A DNA stretch of 51,623 nt from IMG/VR virus record IMGVR_UViG_3300030107_005790, positions 1 through 51,623 of that record; one strand, given 5' to 3'. This stretch comes from a virus. This document shows positions 7,163 to 15,005 of this stretch, one piece after another. The number at the start of each line of letters is the position of its first letter. Position 1 is the stretch's first letter. The position numbers and the translations under genes are program-made. The notes below the pieces were generated by a model, which did no database searches, had not been told where the DNA came from, and saw only the letters and a list, made by a program, of their open reading frames with translations.

Positions 7163-7515
7163 TTTAAGAGTCCTTTAACAGAACCGACATTATTCTTCAT
7201 AGACTTTAAATCTGCTAATAAAGAGTCAATCCTGCTACTTGTAGCTTGTGCTGTTGATAACATAGATGTATAAATCTCTGATTTCATTGCATCCATTTCT
7301 TCAGCATATTCTGTTACTCTATCACTTGTAGCTAAAAGCATTTCATTAACATCACTTTTATAGGCTACTAAATCGCCTTTTACAAGATATAGATTGTGCT
7401 TAATAACATCAATCTTTTCTTTAACATCATTGGTTACAGTGGTTACTACCACTATATTTATTGCCGACATTAGAAATAAGATACTTAATGTTATGAACAT
7501 TGATGATTTTTTCAT
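7159..7515 (-). CDS. Membrane-anchored coiled-coil protein
   Basis: A 118-aa protein. Residues 5-28 are a hydrophobic anchor following a MKKSS start; the rest is helical with regular hydrophobic spacing. Topology resembles small membrane-anchored chemoreceptor-like or spanin-like coiled coils, but no family is recognised. ATG 7515 has GAGG six bases upstream. It is coupled by ATGA to the following 70-aa coiled-coil gene. An early inner-membrane role, such as superinfection exclusion, is speculation. Confidence 0.78.
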   Translation of the reverse strand: MKKSSMFITLSILFLMSAINIVVVTTVTNDVKEKIDVIKHNLYLVKGDLVAYKSDVNEMLLATSDRVTEYAEEMDAMKSEIYTSMLSTAQATSSRIDSLLADLKSMKNNVGSVKGLLK

Positions 7516-7576
7516 ATAAACCTCGCTATTATTGTTGTTGTTTTAATTAATATGAAGAAAAATGCATACCACGACA

Positions 7577-7592
7577 CTAGGCAAAAGCCTAG
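7577..7592. other. Short perfect hairpin
   Basis: CTAGGC, AAAA, GCCTAG forms a perfect six-pair stem with a four-base loop in the 106-base gap between two small minus-strand genes. There is no adjacent T-run. It is one of several gap hairpins in this arm. Confidence 0.5.
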
Positions 7593-7621
7593 CATCGCAA
7601 TATACACGCACATCCTAACTA

Positions 7622-7810
7622 TCACGCCTCTCCCTTTAGATTATCAATCTTTCTTTGTAATCTTTCATTAAAGCCTGGAGACACTTTGAGCTTGGGATGT
7701 AGCATCGCCTCTGCTATTCTATCCCATTTCTCTTTCTCTTCTTGCTCTTTAATACCATTTAAGAACCATATGAGGCCTACTAATGCATATGCAAATCCTA
7801 CTACAAACAT
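7622..7810 (-). CDS. Small single-pass membrane protein
   Basis: A 62-aa protein with an N-terminal hydrophobic segment (FVVGFAYALVGLIWFL) and a charged cytoplasmic-type tail. No family is recognised. The ATG overlaps the previous stop (TAATG), and GGAGG sits six bases before the start, so it is coupled to the 55-aa gene upstream. Confidence 0.72.
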   Translation of the reverse strand: MFVVGFAYALVGLIWFLNGIKEQEEKEKWDRIAEAMLHPKLKVSPGFNERLQRKIDNLKGEA

Positions 7811-7977
7811 TATTTACCTCCTTGCACGTATGTATCAACCATTCTCTTAGGCTTAACTACATAGTATTGCTTTTTAAACTCTTCTCTTGAAAGAATCTTG
7901 AGAGTTTTGCCACCTTTATCAACAATCTTTACTTTTCCAATCATTGACATATCTAGATATCTTCTTTCTTTTCTCAT
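7810..7977 (-). CDS. Small basic protein (55 aa)
   Basis: A short frame beginning MRKERRYLDMSMIGKVKIV and rich in Lys and Arg. AGGAG lies upstream of ATG 7977 and the stop overlaps the next start (TAATG). These signals support it as a real gene. No function is recognised; the beta-strand-like start (GKVKIVDKGGKTLKIL) could be a small barrel. Confidence 0.65.
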   Translation of the reverse strand: MRKERRYLDMSMIGKVKIVDKGGKTLKILSREEFKKQYYVVKPKRMVDTYVQGGK

Positions 7978-8005
7978 TCTTTGCTCCTTTATTTAATAAA
8001 ATTTG

Positions 8006-8039
8006 TGTTAAGTCGCTACCTAGAGGCAACGACTTAACT
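8006..8039. other. Nine/ten-pair hairpin between small early genes
   Basis: GTTAAGTCG (8007-8015) is exactly complementary to CGACTTAAC (8030-8038), with one further T-A pair, around a 14-base loop. On the minus strand the stem is followed by ACAAATTTTATT, a weak U-rich tail, so partial termination is possible. Confidence 0.5.
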
Positions 8040-8080
8040 AATATAATTATGATTATTGTATCATAAAGTTCCTTTATTTG

Positions 8081-8221
8081 CTAGGGGTTTGTGTTGTAAT
8101 ATATCGCATACAACTGTTTCTTTTTCATCTTCTTGAATCTACTAGCTTCCATAGGCCACTTACAAATAGCCCATTCAAGTAGCTGATATCTATGCTTATA
8201 AGGACATATAGCTCTATTCAT
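8081..8221 (-). CDS. Small basic protein (46 aa)
   Basis: A frame beginning MNRAICPYKHRYQLLEWAIC and ending in a Lys-rich stretch and YYNTNP. It starts inside the stop of the 47-aa membrane protein (ATGA), typical of coupled phage genes. No family is recognised. Confidence 0.6.
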   Translation of the reverse strand: MNRAICPYKHRYQLLEWAICKWPMEASRFKKMKKKQLYAIYYNTNP

Positions 8222-8361
8222 CTCTTAGACCTATGAAATAGTTCTAATACATAACATCCTAAGTCAATAAGCCACGAAACTGCTATTACTGAAAAACATA
8301 TAAATAAATATGTCAACAATATTGCTAGTGCTAGGTAAAACATTATATCCGCGTAATGCAT
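8218..8361 (-). CDS. Small membrane protein (47 aa)
   Basis: A frame starting MHYADIMFYLALAILLTYLF, with one or two hydrophobic helices and a basic C-terminus (FHRSKR). AGGAG lies about eight bases before ATG 8361, and its stop overlaps the next gene by ATGA. Function unknown; a small early inner-membrane protein. Confidence 0.62.
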   Translation of the reverse strand: MHYADIMFYLALAILLTYLFICFSVIAVSWLIDLGCYVLELFHRSKR

Positions 8362-8402
8362 CTATTTACTCCTTTTTTTATTTAATCAATACTTTGTTTA
8401 GC

Positions 8403-8478
8403 TTAACGCAGATAATGGCACTATTATATGATTTAAGGAGAAATACAGGGTATTGTGCAAGAGTATTATCTGCGTTAA
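8403..8478. repeat. 14-bp perfect inverted repeat
   Basis: TTAACGCAGATAAT (8403-8416) is exactly mirrored by ATTATCTGCGTTAA (8465-8478) around a 48-base loop, which itself holds a GCAC/GTGC pair. It is longer than an ordinary terminator and lacks a T-run. It may be a binding site or a structured transcript. Confidence 0.7.
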
Positions 8479-8588
8479 ACTATTATTAAAAATTTACATC
8501 CATTTATCCATTAGAAAGAAAGAGCACTAAACTCTACTTACATCAAAAACAAAGAGTAATCTCTGATTACGCCGAGACTTTACATCTT

Positions 8589-8624
8589 CGTGGACAGGTC
8601 CCTTTTCAGGTTCGGCTGTCCACG
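8589..8624. repeat. Nine-pair hairpin
   Basis: CGTGGACAG (8589-8597) pairs with CTGTCCACG (8616-8624). On the minus strand the loop contains CCTGAAAAGG, which can form a GAAA tetraloop hairpin. The same ten bases occur on the plus strand at 6861-6870. CCACGATAGA overlapping its end (8620-8629) recurs inverted at 9309-9318 across the control region. Confidence 0.65.
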
Positions 8625-8695
8625 ATAGAATGTGCTATTGAGTACTAAAGCTAGCTATACTTCAGAGGCGAGTCTTTAGCTCGAAGGCAAAGCTA

Positions 8696-8929
8696 CTACT
8701 CGCCGTTGAACGCGTCAACTTGCTCGTCAGTAGTTCTTTGCTTTCTGATGAATGTGCAAGGCTCGTTAGTTCTGTCGCCTTCACTAATCTGTGCGTACAG
8801 GTCACATTCATCAACCATCGCTTGGATTTCAGCAGGTAGAGGCTCTGTAGTAGAGATTCTAACCCACCCTTCTCCAACTGCGATGGTGCCAAAGGTGGCT
8901 TTTAAAGCATCAAATAACTTGTTTAACAT
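8696..8929 (-). CDS. First gene of the minus arm, small acidic protein
   Basis: A 77-aa protein beginning MLNKLFDALKATFG and acidic overall, with two cysteines (DECDLY, NEPCTF). GGAG stands seven bases before ATG 8929. An overlapping frame at 8662-8892 on the same strand has no ribosome site and is rejected. No family is recognised. As the gene nearest the divergent control region it is the first product expected from the early minus-strand transcript, a position often held by host-takeover proteins. Confidence 0.75.
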   Translation of the reverse strand: MLNKLFDALKATFGTIAVGEGWVRISTTEPLPAEIQAMVDECDLYAQISEGDRTNEPCTFIRKQRTTDEQVDAFNGE

Positions 8930-8955
8930 CGTTATCTCCTTATGCTATTCACTAT

Positions 8956-8978
8956 CATACATACCCTGTGCATGTATG
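8956..8978. promoter_or_regulatory. Operator-like dyad upstream of the minus arm
   Basis: CATACAT, nine bases, ATGTATG is a perfect 7+7 dyad, 27 bases upstream of the first minus-strand start codon. On the minus strand TATGAT at its downstream edge could be a -10 element, but no good -35 is seen. A repressor or activator site is plausible. Confidence 0.45.
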
Positions 8979-8985
8979 GTATTAC

Positions 8986-9109
8986 TAGATAATAAGACTA
9001 GTCGCGTGCCGCGTGCACGCTCTTGGTTCCCTACTGCTCCGTTCATTGAGTGTGGCATCGTAGGGCTCAATGAATTGTATTAGTTATGTCATACTAGTCT
9101 TATTATCTA
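8986..9109. repeat. 17-bp perfect inverted repeat forming a large cruciform
   Basis: TAGATAATAAGACTAGT (8986-9002) is exactly complementary to ACTAGTCTTATTATCTA (9093-9109). The interior holds CCCTAC/GTAGGG (9029-9034/9060-9065) and TTCATTGAG/CTCAATGAA (9042-9050/9066-9074), giving a branched structure. Not a tRNA. It could be an origin hairpin, a non-coding RNA or a nuclease/integration site. Confidence 0.75.
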
Positions 9110-9208
9110 CAGCTAGAATAAATCTAACTGCACTACCAACAAGAGGCGGTCTTAAAGAGAGTGGCTAAGGCAGAGGACAGTAGCTAAGGCGGAGGCACAG
9201 ACAGCCGA

Positions 9209-9314
9209 CACATCGTGTCTGGCTGACCGTGGTCTTGGTCTTAAGATAGACCAACCATGGCAAAATTCAACGGTAAGAGACCCCATAGGGCCTAATTTTG
9301 CCGGGGGGTCTATC
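9209..9314. other. Cluster of G/C-rich hairpins in the control region
   Basis: CAGCCGACAC (9213-9222) pairs with GTGTCTGGCTG, allowing mismatches. GATAGACC (9245-9252) pairs with GGTCTATC (9307-9314), and inside it GGCAAAATT (9259-9267) pairs with AATTTTGCC (9294-9302). This may be a structured RNA or a bidirectional insulator. Confidence 0.55.
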
Positions 9315-9367
9315 GTGGTATATCTCAAACTCCCATTCTCGGTAAATTTTTTTAAAAATTTTTTTAC

Positions 9368-9396
9368 TTGACTTTTTGGGGTAATGTTGTTATTTT
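9368..9396 (+). promoter_or_regulatory. Sigma70-like promoter for the virion gene arm
   Basis: TTGACT at 9368-9373, a 17-base spacer and TATTTT at 9391-9396. The upstream 9343-9366 run of A and T resembles an UP element. It points toward the 38-kb virion gene arm and is the only good promoter-like match I found by eye on this strand before 9513. Confidence 0.55.
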
Positions 9397-9407
9397 CTTA
9401 CTCTAAG

Positions 9408-9433
9408 TAGGCTACTTACATAGGCTACTTACA
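9408..9433 (+). repeat. Tandem 13-bp repeats, operator-like
   Basis: TAGGCTACTTACA occurs twice in a row (9408-9420, 9421-9433), beginning 12 bases after the proposed -10 element. The first copy overlaps a palindrome, AAGTAG-G-CTACTT (9405-9417). Position at the start of the transcript fits a repressor or activator site on the virion-gene promoter, or a DNA-bending iteron. Confidence 0.6.
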
Positions 9434-9452
9434 TTACACTTAGTTTTTTAAT

Positions 9453-9477
9453 AAGAGATACCCTCTTCGGTACTCTT
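9453..9477 (+). other. Leader hairpin before the first virion gene
   Basis: AAGAG-A-TACC pairs with GGTA-CTCTT around a CTCTTC loop, with one bulged A. It lies in the predicted 5' leader 36 bases before ATG 9513 and may stabilise the long transcript or tune translation. Confidence 0.45.
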
Positions 9478-9512
9478 ATAGTAACTCTCTTCGAAGGCTC
9501 TTAGAGGTACCT

Positions 9513-10517
9513 ATGGATGTTATTGTATTTTACGTATTTATGGTACTAGGAGCTACTTATCTTGATGAAGGTGGCCCTAATAAGGATTCCTACGCTTGTC
9601 CCGTATATTGTGCTGTAAATCACAAACATCTTGCATTTAAGGATACTACAGTTGTATATTCCAATATGGCTAAAAATGACAATACAGGGTTCTTAAGCGG
9701 GTTATTTAACCTTATTGGAGGTAAACAGGGTACTGAGATAGATGCTCTTCCAGTAGGTGAATCTAGCTTAGATAACCTAAAAGAAATGCAAAGAAATAGA
9801 GGTAGTTTTTTAGATAACTATCAAGATGCTAAGGAAGCTCAAGTAGCAGCGGTTACTGATATGAGGAATGAAGGTGTATCAGAAGATATTATTGCTAGTG
9901 TAATGCCTAAAAGTGATAAGGCTTTTGAGACTATAGCTCCTGATAATACTAAGGTTGATATGCTTGTAAGTGAGGCTACTAGAGATATTACCAAGCCTAT
10001 GGATATGGCTGATGTATGGGGAGCTGTTTATCAAAGTGAATCAGATACTGATAAAATGGACTTATTTAGAGAGCATCAAGAGACCTTTAAAGACCCTTAT
10101 AAAAAGGAATCTTTGCATAATATTAGCAATGTTTCTGATATAGCTGGGGATGTTTTCCATGGAGATGAAGGCATATCTGGTAAGAAATTAGCAGATATAC
10201 TCTATGCTACTGGTGTTCACGAAAGTGGAGGGGGCAAATGGGATAGGCAGAAAGGAGGTGGTCCTGCATTGGGTTATTTCCAAGTAGAGCCAAAAACAGC
10301 TAAAGATTTAATAAAAAATTCTTCAGCATATTTCGGTCCTAAGGCTAAGTCCCATTTTAAAAGCATTTTAGGGAAAGATGTTAATCTATCAAATATATCA
10401 GATAAAGATTTAGAGTCGTTATTAATGAGTGATATAGGAAGTGCTATATTTGCAGGGGCTAAATACTTAGCTGGAGCTAAGGCAAAGGGCTCTGCTTACC
10501 TAGATTATTTAAAATAA
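9513..10517 (+). CDS. Virion-associated lytic transglycosylase
   Basis: A 334-aa protein whose C-terminal third (about 215-330) is a lysozyme/SLT-like domain: LADILYATGVHESGGG with E237 as likely catalytic acid, then GPALGYFQVEP, a substrate-groove motif common in phage murein transglycosylases. The first ~200 residues are low-complexity and helical. The chosen ATG has AGAGG upstream. An ATG at 9666 (MAKNDNTG) would remove an odd Cys-containing leader and is a real alternative, though it has no ribosome site. Likely carried in the particle to open the cell wall during DNA entry. Confidence 0.8.
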   Translation: MDVIVFYVFMVLGATYLDEGGPNKDSYACPVYCAVNHKHLAFKDTTVVYSNMAKNDNTGFLSGLFNLIGGKQGTEIDALPVGESSLDNLKEMQRNRGSFLDNYQDAKEAQVAAVTDMRNEGVSEDIIASVMPKSDKAFETIAPDNTKVDMLVSEATRDITKPMDMADVWGAVYQSESDTDKMDLFREHQETFKDPYKKESLHNISNVSDIAGDVFHGDEGISGKKLADILYATGVHESGGGKWDRQKGGGPALGYFQVEPKTAKDLIKNSSAYFGPKAKSHFKSILGKDVNLSNISDKDLESLLMSDIGSAIFAGAKYLAGAKAKGSAYLDYLK

Positions 10518-10520
10518 TTA

Positions 10521-11279
10521 ATGTATACCATAAATATTAAACATAAAGACAAAGGTCTTACTACTTATACCGTGTATAAGAAAGAAGAGGCTGATGAAAA
10601 AGGCATTGCTTATAAAAAATGGCAGGATGCCGATAAGGGTGAGTATGGAATATCAGACGATGAGTACGTGGCAAAGGTTATATCTAGACGAATTTATAAA
10701 ACAAGCAACGGTAGGAAGAATGTATATCTAAGATTTCCTTGGGGATACACGTTTTATAACCCTAAAGGGAATACAAAGCCTTTAAAGGTTAAGGGAAGAA
10801 AGGCTAATAACACCATGTCTGGCAAGAGATACATAGAAGTACAAGCAAAGCAGGATAAAATGAAGAATTTAGCGACTATGTTCGCTATTAAACCCGACTA
10901 TGACATTGCTATAGAATGGGCTCTTGGCGAAGTAGAGAGCTGGGAGAAGAAAAAGTGGAAAAGAACCATGAAAACGGAGGTATTTAAGGGTATGGTTAGA
11001 GAAGAACTGGTTAAATTGCTTACTGAGCATGGTATGACAGAGGATTATACACTTAATCTTCTAGAAGAGACAATACAATTAGCAAAATCAAAGAAAGATG
11101 TTACAAATCTTATGAGAGGTATAGAAAATCTACAGGATATGCACGGTATGAAGGAAAAACACCTTGTTAAGACTACCGACAAGCTAGAAGCACATAGCAG
11201 TGCAGAGCTTATTGATGATATTGTAAAAGAGGAGAAAACCTTATTAGCACAGAGAACTACTGAGTCTAGTAAGGAATAA
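10521..11279 (+). CDS. Terminase small subunit (candidate)
   Basis: A 252-aa basic protein directly before TerL, with a one-base overlap (TAATG). Residues 1-110 are beta-rich and Lys-rich. Residues 150-225 are helical (MVREELVKLLTEHGMTEDY, TLNLLEETIQLAKSKKDVTN), as in TerS oligomerisation regions. No ribosome site precedes the ATG, so it is probably coupled to the upstream gene. The call rests on position and helical pattern. Confidence 0.6.
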   Translation: MYTINIKHKDKGLTTYTVYKKEEADEKGIAYKKWQDADKGEYGISDDEYVAKVISRRIYKTSNGRKNVYLRFPWGYTFYNPKGNTKPLKVKGRKANNTMSGKRYIEVQAKQDKMKNLATMFAIKPDYDIAIEWALGEVESWEKKKWKRTMKTEVFKGMVREELVKLLTEHGMTEDYTLNLLEETIQLAKSKKDVTNLMRGIENLQDMHGMKEKHLVKTTDKLEAHSSAELIDDIVKEEKTLLAQRTTESSKE

Positions 11280-12775
11280 TGAATTACGAAGAGCTATATG
11301 CGAAGAAACAGTCCTTAAAGAAGTTAAAGGACAACATGGCACTGTTTGGAAGAATCTGCTTCCCTACCGCCCTCCGCAAAGCAACCCCTCCGTTTCATAT
11401 AAATATATATGGGGCCCTTCGAAACGACAACGACAAGAGAGTTTTAATAGCTGCACCTAGAGGAACGGCTAAGAGCACTGTTACTACTCTCATTTACCCA
11501 CTATATAGGACAGCTTTTAAAGCTTCAGACGAAGGATTGTTCATTGTAATCATATCTGAGTCACAAGCACAGTCTATTAACTTCCTATCTAGAATAAAGT
11601 ATCATTTAATACATAGTGACAAATTTAAGGCTTTATTTGGGGATATGGGTCCAAATACCGCTACTAGATGGACAAATACCGATATTGTCCTTGCTAATGG
11701 TACTCGTATGGTAGCAGTTGGTACTGGACAAAGAGTTAGGGGATTCCTAGAGGGAGATACTCGTCCTAACCTAATTATAGTAGATGACTTTGAATCAGAG
11801 CTAAATGCCTTTACACCAGAGGCTAGAGCTAAGAATAGAAAGTGGATTACCGAAGCTGTTATACCTTCGTTATCAGATGATGGTAAAATAGCTATGATAG
11901 GAACGGTAATATCGGAAGATTGCTTCCTTTATTGGGCAAAAGAGTCCTCATCGTGGAAATGCTTATGGTATTCCATCTGGGACGAGGAAGAGAAGAGTAT
12001 ATGGCCTGAGAGATTCCCAAGAGAGAGAATCTTACAAATTAAGTCAGAATTTGAGGCAGTAGGCAACTTGAATGGATTCTATCAAGAATACATGAATATA
12101 GCTCAATCTCCTGATAATGCACCCTTTAAACCTGAATGGATAAAGTTGCATCATTACGACTTTGAGAGAATTAACGGCCAGAACTGTCTGGTAAGAGAGG
12201 TAGAAGATGAAAGAAAAATTATCCCTATTGAAGTCTATAGTGGTGTTGACCCCGCTAGTTCTTTGGCGTCTCATGCAGACTTCTTTGTCATTACTACTAT
12301 CGGGATTGACAGTGACAACAATAAGTATATCTTGGATTGTTATAGAAAGCGCATCTCGCCTGCGGAACAGCCTGATATCATTATTGAGACGTTTAAGAAG
12401 TTTAGGCCCAGAAGAATGAAGATTGAGACTGTTGGGTATCAAGAGGCACTTCGTACTGCTACTAAAGAGCTTATGTTAAAGAACAATTTATATATACCTG
12501 GGCTAGAGAAGGGTGTAAAGCCCAGAAATAGAAAGAGTGAGAGACTTTTATCTTTAGTGCCTATGTTCGCAAAGAAGCAGTTTTTCTTTAGACCTGAAGA
12601 TATGATACCACAGCAAGAGTTCCTTTCTTATCCAAAAGGAAAGCACGATGATGTAATGGATAGCGTTTGGACAGCACTAGAGGGTGCAAAGCCTTGTAGA
12701 AAGAAGAGTTTTGACCCTGAAAAGAAAGAAAAAGATAGCTTTACAAAAAAAGTACTTGACTGGATGATACAATAA
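11279..12775 (+). CDS. terL: Terminase large subunit
   Basis: A 498-aa packaging motor. The ATPase domain has the Walker A-like A59-P-R-G-T-A-K65-S-T and Walker B IIV-D169-D-F-E172. The RNase H-like nuclease domain has YSGVD324 and the late acidic pair D457-D458 in GKHDDVMDSVW. Length and motif spacing are normal and no intein or break is seen. It cuts and pumps DNA through the portal encoded next. Confidence 0.96.
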   Translation: MNYEELYAKKQSLKKLKDNMALFGRICFPTALRKATPPFHINIYGALRNDNDKRVLIAAPRGTAKSTVTTLIYPLYRTAFKASDEGLFIVIISESQAQSINFLSRIKYHLIHSDKFKALFGDMGPNTATRWTNTDIVLANGTRMVAVGTGQRVRGFLEGDTRPNLIIVDDFESELNAFTPEARAKNRKWITEAVIPSLSDDGKIAMIGTVISEDCFLYWAKESSSWKCLWYSIWDEEEKSIWPERFPRERILQIKSEFEAVGNLNGFYQEYMNIAQSPDNAPFKPEWIKLHHYDFERINGQNCLVREVEDERKIIPIEVYSGVDPASSLASHADFFVITTIGIDSDNNKYILDCYRKRISPAEQPDIIIETFKKFRPRRMKIETVGYQEALRTATKELMLKNNLYIPGLEKGVKPRNRKSERLLSLVPMFAKKQFFFRPEDMIPQQEFLSYPKGKHDDVMDSVWTALEGAKPCRKKSFDPEKKEKDSFTKKVLDWMIQ

Positions 12776-12791
12776 CAACTAATTTACGCTG

Positions 12792-14996
12792 ATGGCCTAC
12801 GACCAAAATAATAAAAAAGATAAAGCCCAAGAGACGAGAGACCTTTTTAAGAAGTATAGCCTTAATCGAGAGACGTGGGCTAAACATGCTCAAGAAGATG
12901 ATGAGTTTCGTTTGGGTAAACAATGGACTGCAGAGCAGAGACGGGTTCTCGAATCTAGAGGACAAGCTCCTATTGTAGTTAATAGGATACATCCTGCTGT
13001 AGAAGCAGCTAAATCTATGATAACCGCTAATAGACCTTCCTTTAGGTGCTCACCTAGAGAGGATTCTGACAGGAAAGTAGCAAATGTAATGTCTGCTTTA
13101 TTATCGTATATGTACGATATATCCGATGGAAGGACTGTTATAAGGAATGTAGTTGATGATTACTATGTAAAAGGTTTGGGTTATATTAATGTTTACCAAG
13201 ACCCTATGATGGACATGGGCAAAGGTGAAGTATGTATACATGACGTTGACCCGCTCGATGTATACGTAGACCCTAACTCTAGACATAGAATGTTTGATGA
13301 TGCAGAAAATATTATAGTATCTAGGCTGTATACTCGTGACCAAGCTAAAAAGCTCTATCCTATGTATGAAAAGGCTATATCAAACGCAGCTCAAGATGAG
13401 TTTGATACAGATAGACCCTCAACCGACAGGGAAGATGATGGAATTGCATCATTTCCAGAAGATACAGTTACTCAAACATATTCTAACCCGTGGGGAGAGA
13501 ATGATGAGTATATCAGAGGATATGAAAGATATTATAAGATTATGGTCAATAGGTATAGAATCTTTGAGAAATTCTCTGGAAAAGAGGATTTATTAGTAGC
13601 AGATGAATTTAATGCTTACATACAAAGACCTGCATGGGTTGTACAAGGACAACCTATTTTAGATGAGAATAAAGCTAAAGAGCTTATAGCTCAACTTGAA
13701 ATGCAATTAGCACAACAATATGAAATAATTGCTCAAGAAGCTCTAAGTAAGGGCATCAAGGTAGATGACCTACCTGCGCCTCCTAAGTTAGATGTAAAAG
13801 AAGTAAACGTAGACTTTCTTGTAAAGAATAACTTTATTGAAGTAGCGCAGACTCAGGTACAAAGAGTTCATATGTGCGTCATAATGGGTGATAAGTTACT
13901 ATACGAAAGAGAACTTCCAATTGAAAATTACCCTATTGTCCCGTTCGCGAACATACACACTCGCACACCATTCCCTGTTTCAGATGTACGAATGGTTAAG
14001 AATATGCAGGAATATATTAATAAAACTAGGTCGCTAATAGTAGCACATGCTACTACAGCTACCAATGTAAAGATTTTAGTCCCCGAGGGTAGCGTGGATA
14101 TGAAAGACTTTGAAGAGAAATGGGCACAGCCAGGAGTAGCAATATCTGTAGATATGGATAATGGTGCTCCTATGCCTGTACAGCCCTTACCTCTTCCTAA
14201 TGAATTGTACCAAAACGAGATAACTGCTAAAAATGATATTGACCATCAACTAGGACTATATGAAATGATGATGGGTAACACACAAGCAGCTCCACAAACA
14301 TACAAGGCTACTATCAGTCTTGATGAATTTGGTCAAAGAAAAATTAAATCTAAATTAGCTGATATTGAAGCTGGCTTAACTAGGGTAGCCCAAGTAGCCA
14401 TACCTTTAATGCAGCAACTGTATAACACTCAAAAGGTTATTAGGCTTGTTAATCCTAATAATTCTATGAATGAGTATGTAATGAATAAAAGGCTTTACGA
14501 TGATAAAACTGGTGAAGCTAAAGTCATTAATGATATTACAGTAGGAAAATATGATGTTATCGTGGTGGCAGGTTCAACCTTACCCACAAATCGATACGCA
14601 GAACTTGAGTTCTATATGGATGCTTATTCTAAAGGACTTATTGATAGGCAAGAAGTTCTTAAGAAGACTGAGGTGTTTGACATTGAGGGTGTTATGCAAC
14701 GAACTGATACTATTCAGCAGTTGCAACAACAACTTCAAGGCTCTCAGGAAGAAATAAAGAAACTCAAGGGTGATTTACAGACTCGTGATAGAGAAGCTGT
14801 AAATCTAAGAAAGAAAATGGCGGTTAACAAGGTAGAAACTGAACTTGATAAAGTTAAAAACAAATCTCAAGCAGCAGGGACTATTTACGAGAAACGCCTT
14901 GACGATATGCTTGCTGGCATAAAAAAACAAGTCGCAACTGCGATTAAAGACATGAGCTCACCTTCCCCCAGCAAGGAAGCAGCCAAAAAAAAGTAA
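12792..14996 (+). CDS. P22-type portal protein
   Basis: A 734-aa portal. Residues 10-60 (RETWAKHAQEDDEFRLGKQW) and the following VVNRIHPAVEAAKSMITANR match the start of P22-like portals, and DPLDVYVDPNSR is a typical core segment. The C-terminal 110 residues are helical and coiled-coil (the portal barrel region). It follows TerL directly and precedes the scaffold-like gene, the usual order in podoviruses. It forms the DNA entry ring. Confidence 0.93.
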   Translation: MAYDQNNKKDKAQETRDLFKKYSLNRETWAKHAQEDDEFRLGKQWTAEQRRVLESRGQAPIVVNRIHPAVEAAKSMITANRPSFRCSPREDSDRKVANVMSALLSYMYDISDGRTVIRNVVDDYYVKGLGYINVYQDPMMDMGKGEVCIHDVDPLDVYVDPNSRHRMFDDAENIIVSRLYTRDQAKKLYPMYEKAISNAAQDEFDTDRPSTDREDDGIASFPEDTVTQTYSNPWGENDEYIRGYERYYKIMVNRYRIFEKFSGKEDLLVADEFNAYIQRPAWVVQGQPILDENKAKELIAQLEMQLAQQYEIIAQEALSKGIKVDDLPAPPKLDVKEVNVDFLVKNNFIEVAQTQVQRVHMCVIMGDKLLYERELPIENYPIVPFANIHTRTPFPVSDVRMVKNMQEYINKTRSLIVAHATTATNVKILVPEGSVDMKDFEEKWAQPGVAISVDMDNGAPMPVQPLPLPNELYQNEITAKNDIDHQLGLYEMMMGNTQAAPQTYKATISLDEFGQRKIKSKLADIEAGLTRVAQVAIPLMQQLYNTQKVIRLVNPNNSMNEYVMNKRLYDDKTGEAKVINDITVGKYDVIVVAGSTLPTNRYAELEFYMDAYSKGLIDRQEVLKKTEVFDIEGVMQRTDTIQQLQQQLQGSQEEIKKLKGDLQTRDREAVNLRKKMAVNKVETELDKVKNKSQAAGTIYEKRLDDMLAGIKKQVATAIKDMSSPSPSKEAAKKK

Positions 14997-15005
14997 GGAG
15001 TTTAT

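Larger units (their letters stand above)
8362..8695. other. Gene-free stretch with two hairpins
   Basis: No coding frame of note lies here. Two strong inverted repeats are present (8403-8478 and 8589-8624), separated by A-rich sequence. The stretch lies between the first minus-strand gene and the next small genes, so it could carry early promoters or RNA processing sites. Confidence 0.6.
8930..9512. promoter_or_regulatory. Divergent control region, possible origin
   Basis: A 583-base gene-free stretch between the two oppositely transcribed arms. It holds a short dyad next to the early start (8956-8978), a 124-base inverted-repeat structure (8986-9109), G/C-rich hairpins (9209-9314), a long A/T run (9343-9366), a sigma70-like promoter (9368-9396) and tandem 13-bp repeats (9408-9433). 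This density of dyads is typical of phage control or replication-origin regions. Which element does what is not decided by the sequence. Confidence 0.75.

Noticed and set aside
8662-8892. Minus-strand frame overlapping the first early gene
   Set aside because: No ribosome site. The frame from ATG 8929 has GGAG and a normal composition.
8986-9109. tRNA or tmRNA gene
   Set aside because: The pairings do not give a cloverleaf, and no anticodon arm or CCA end is recognisable. No tRNA was found elsewhere by eye.
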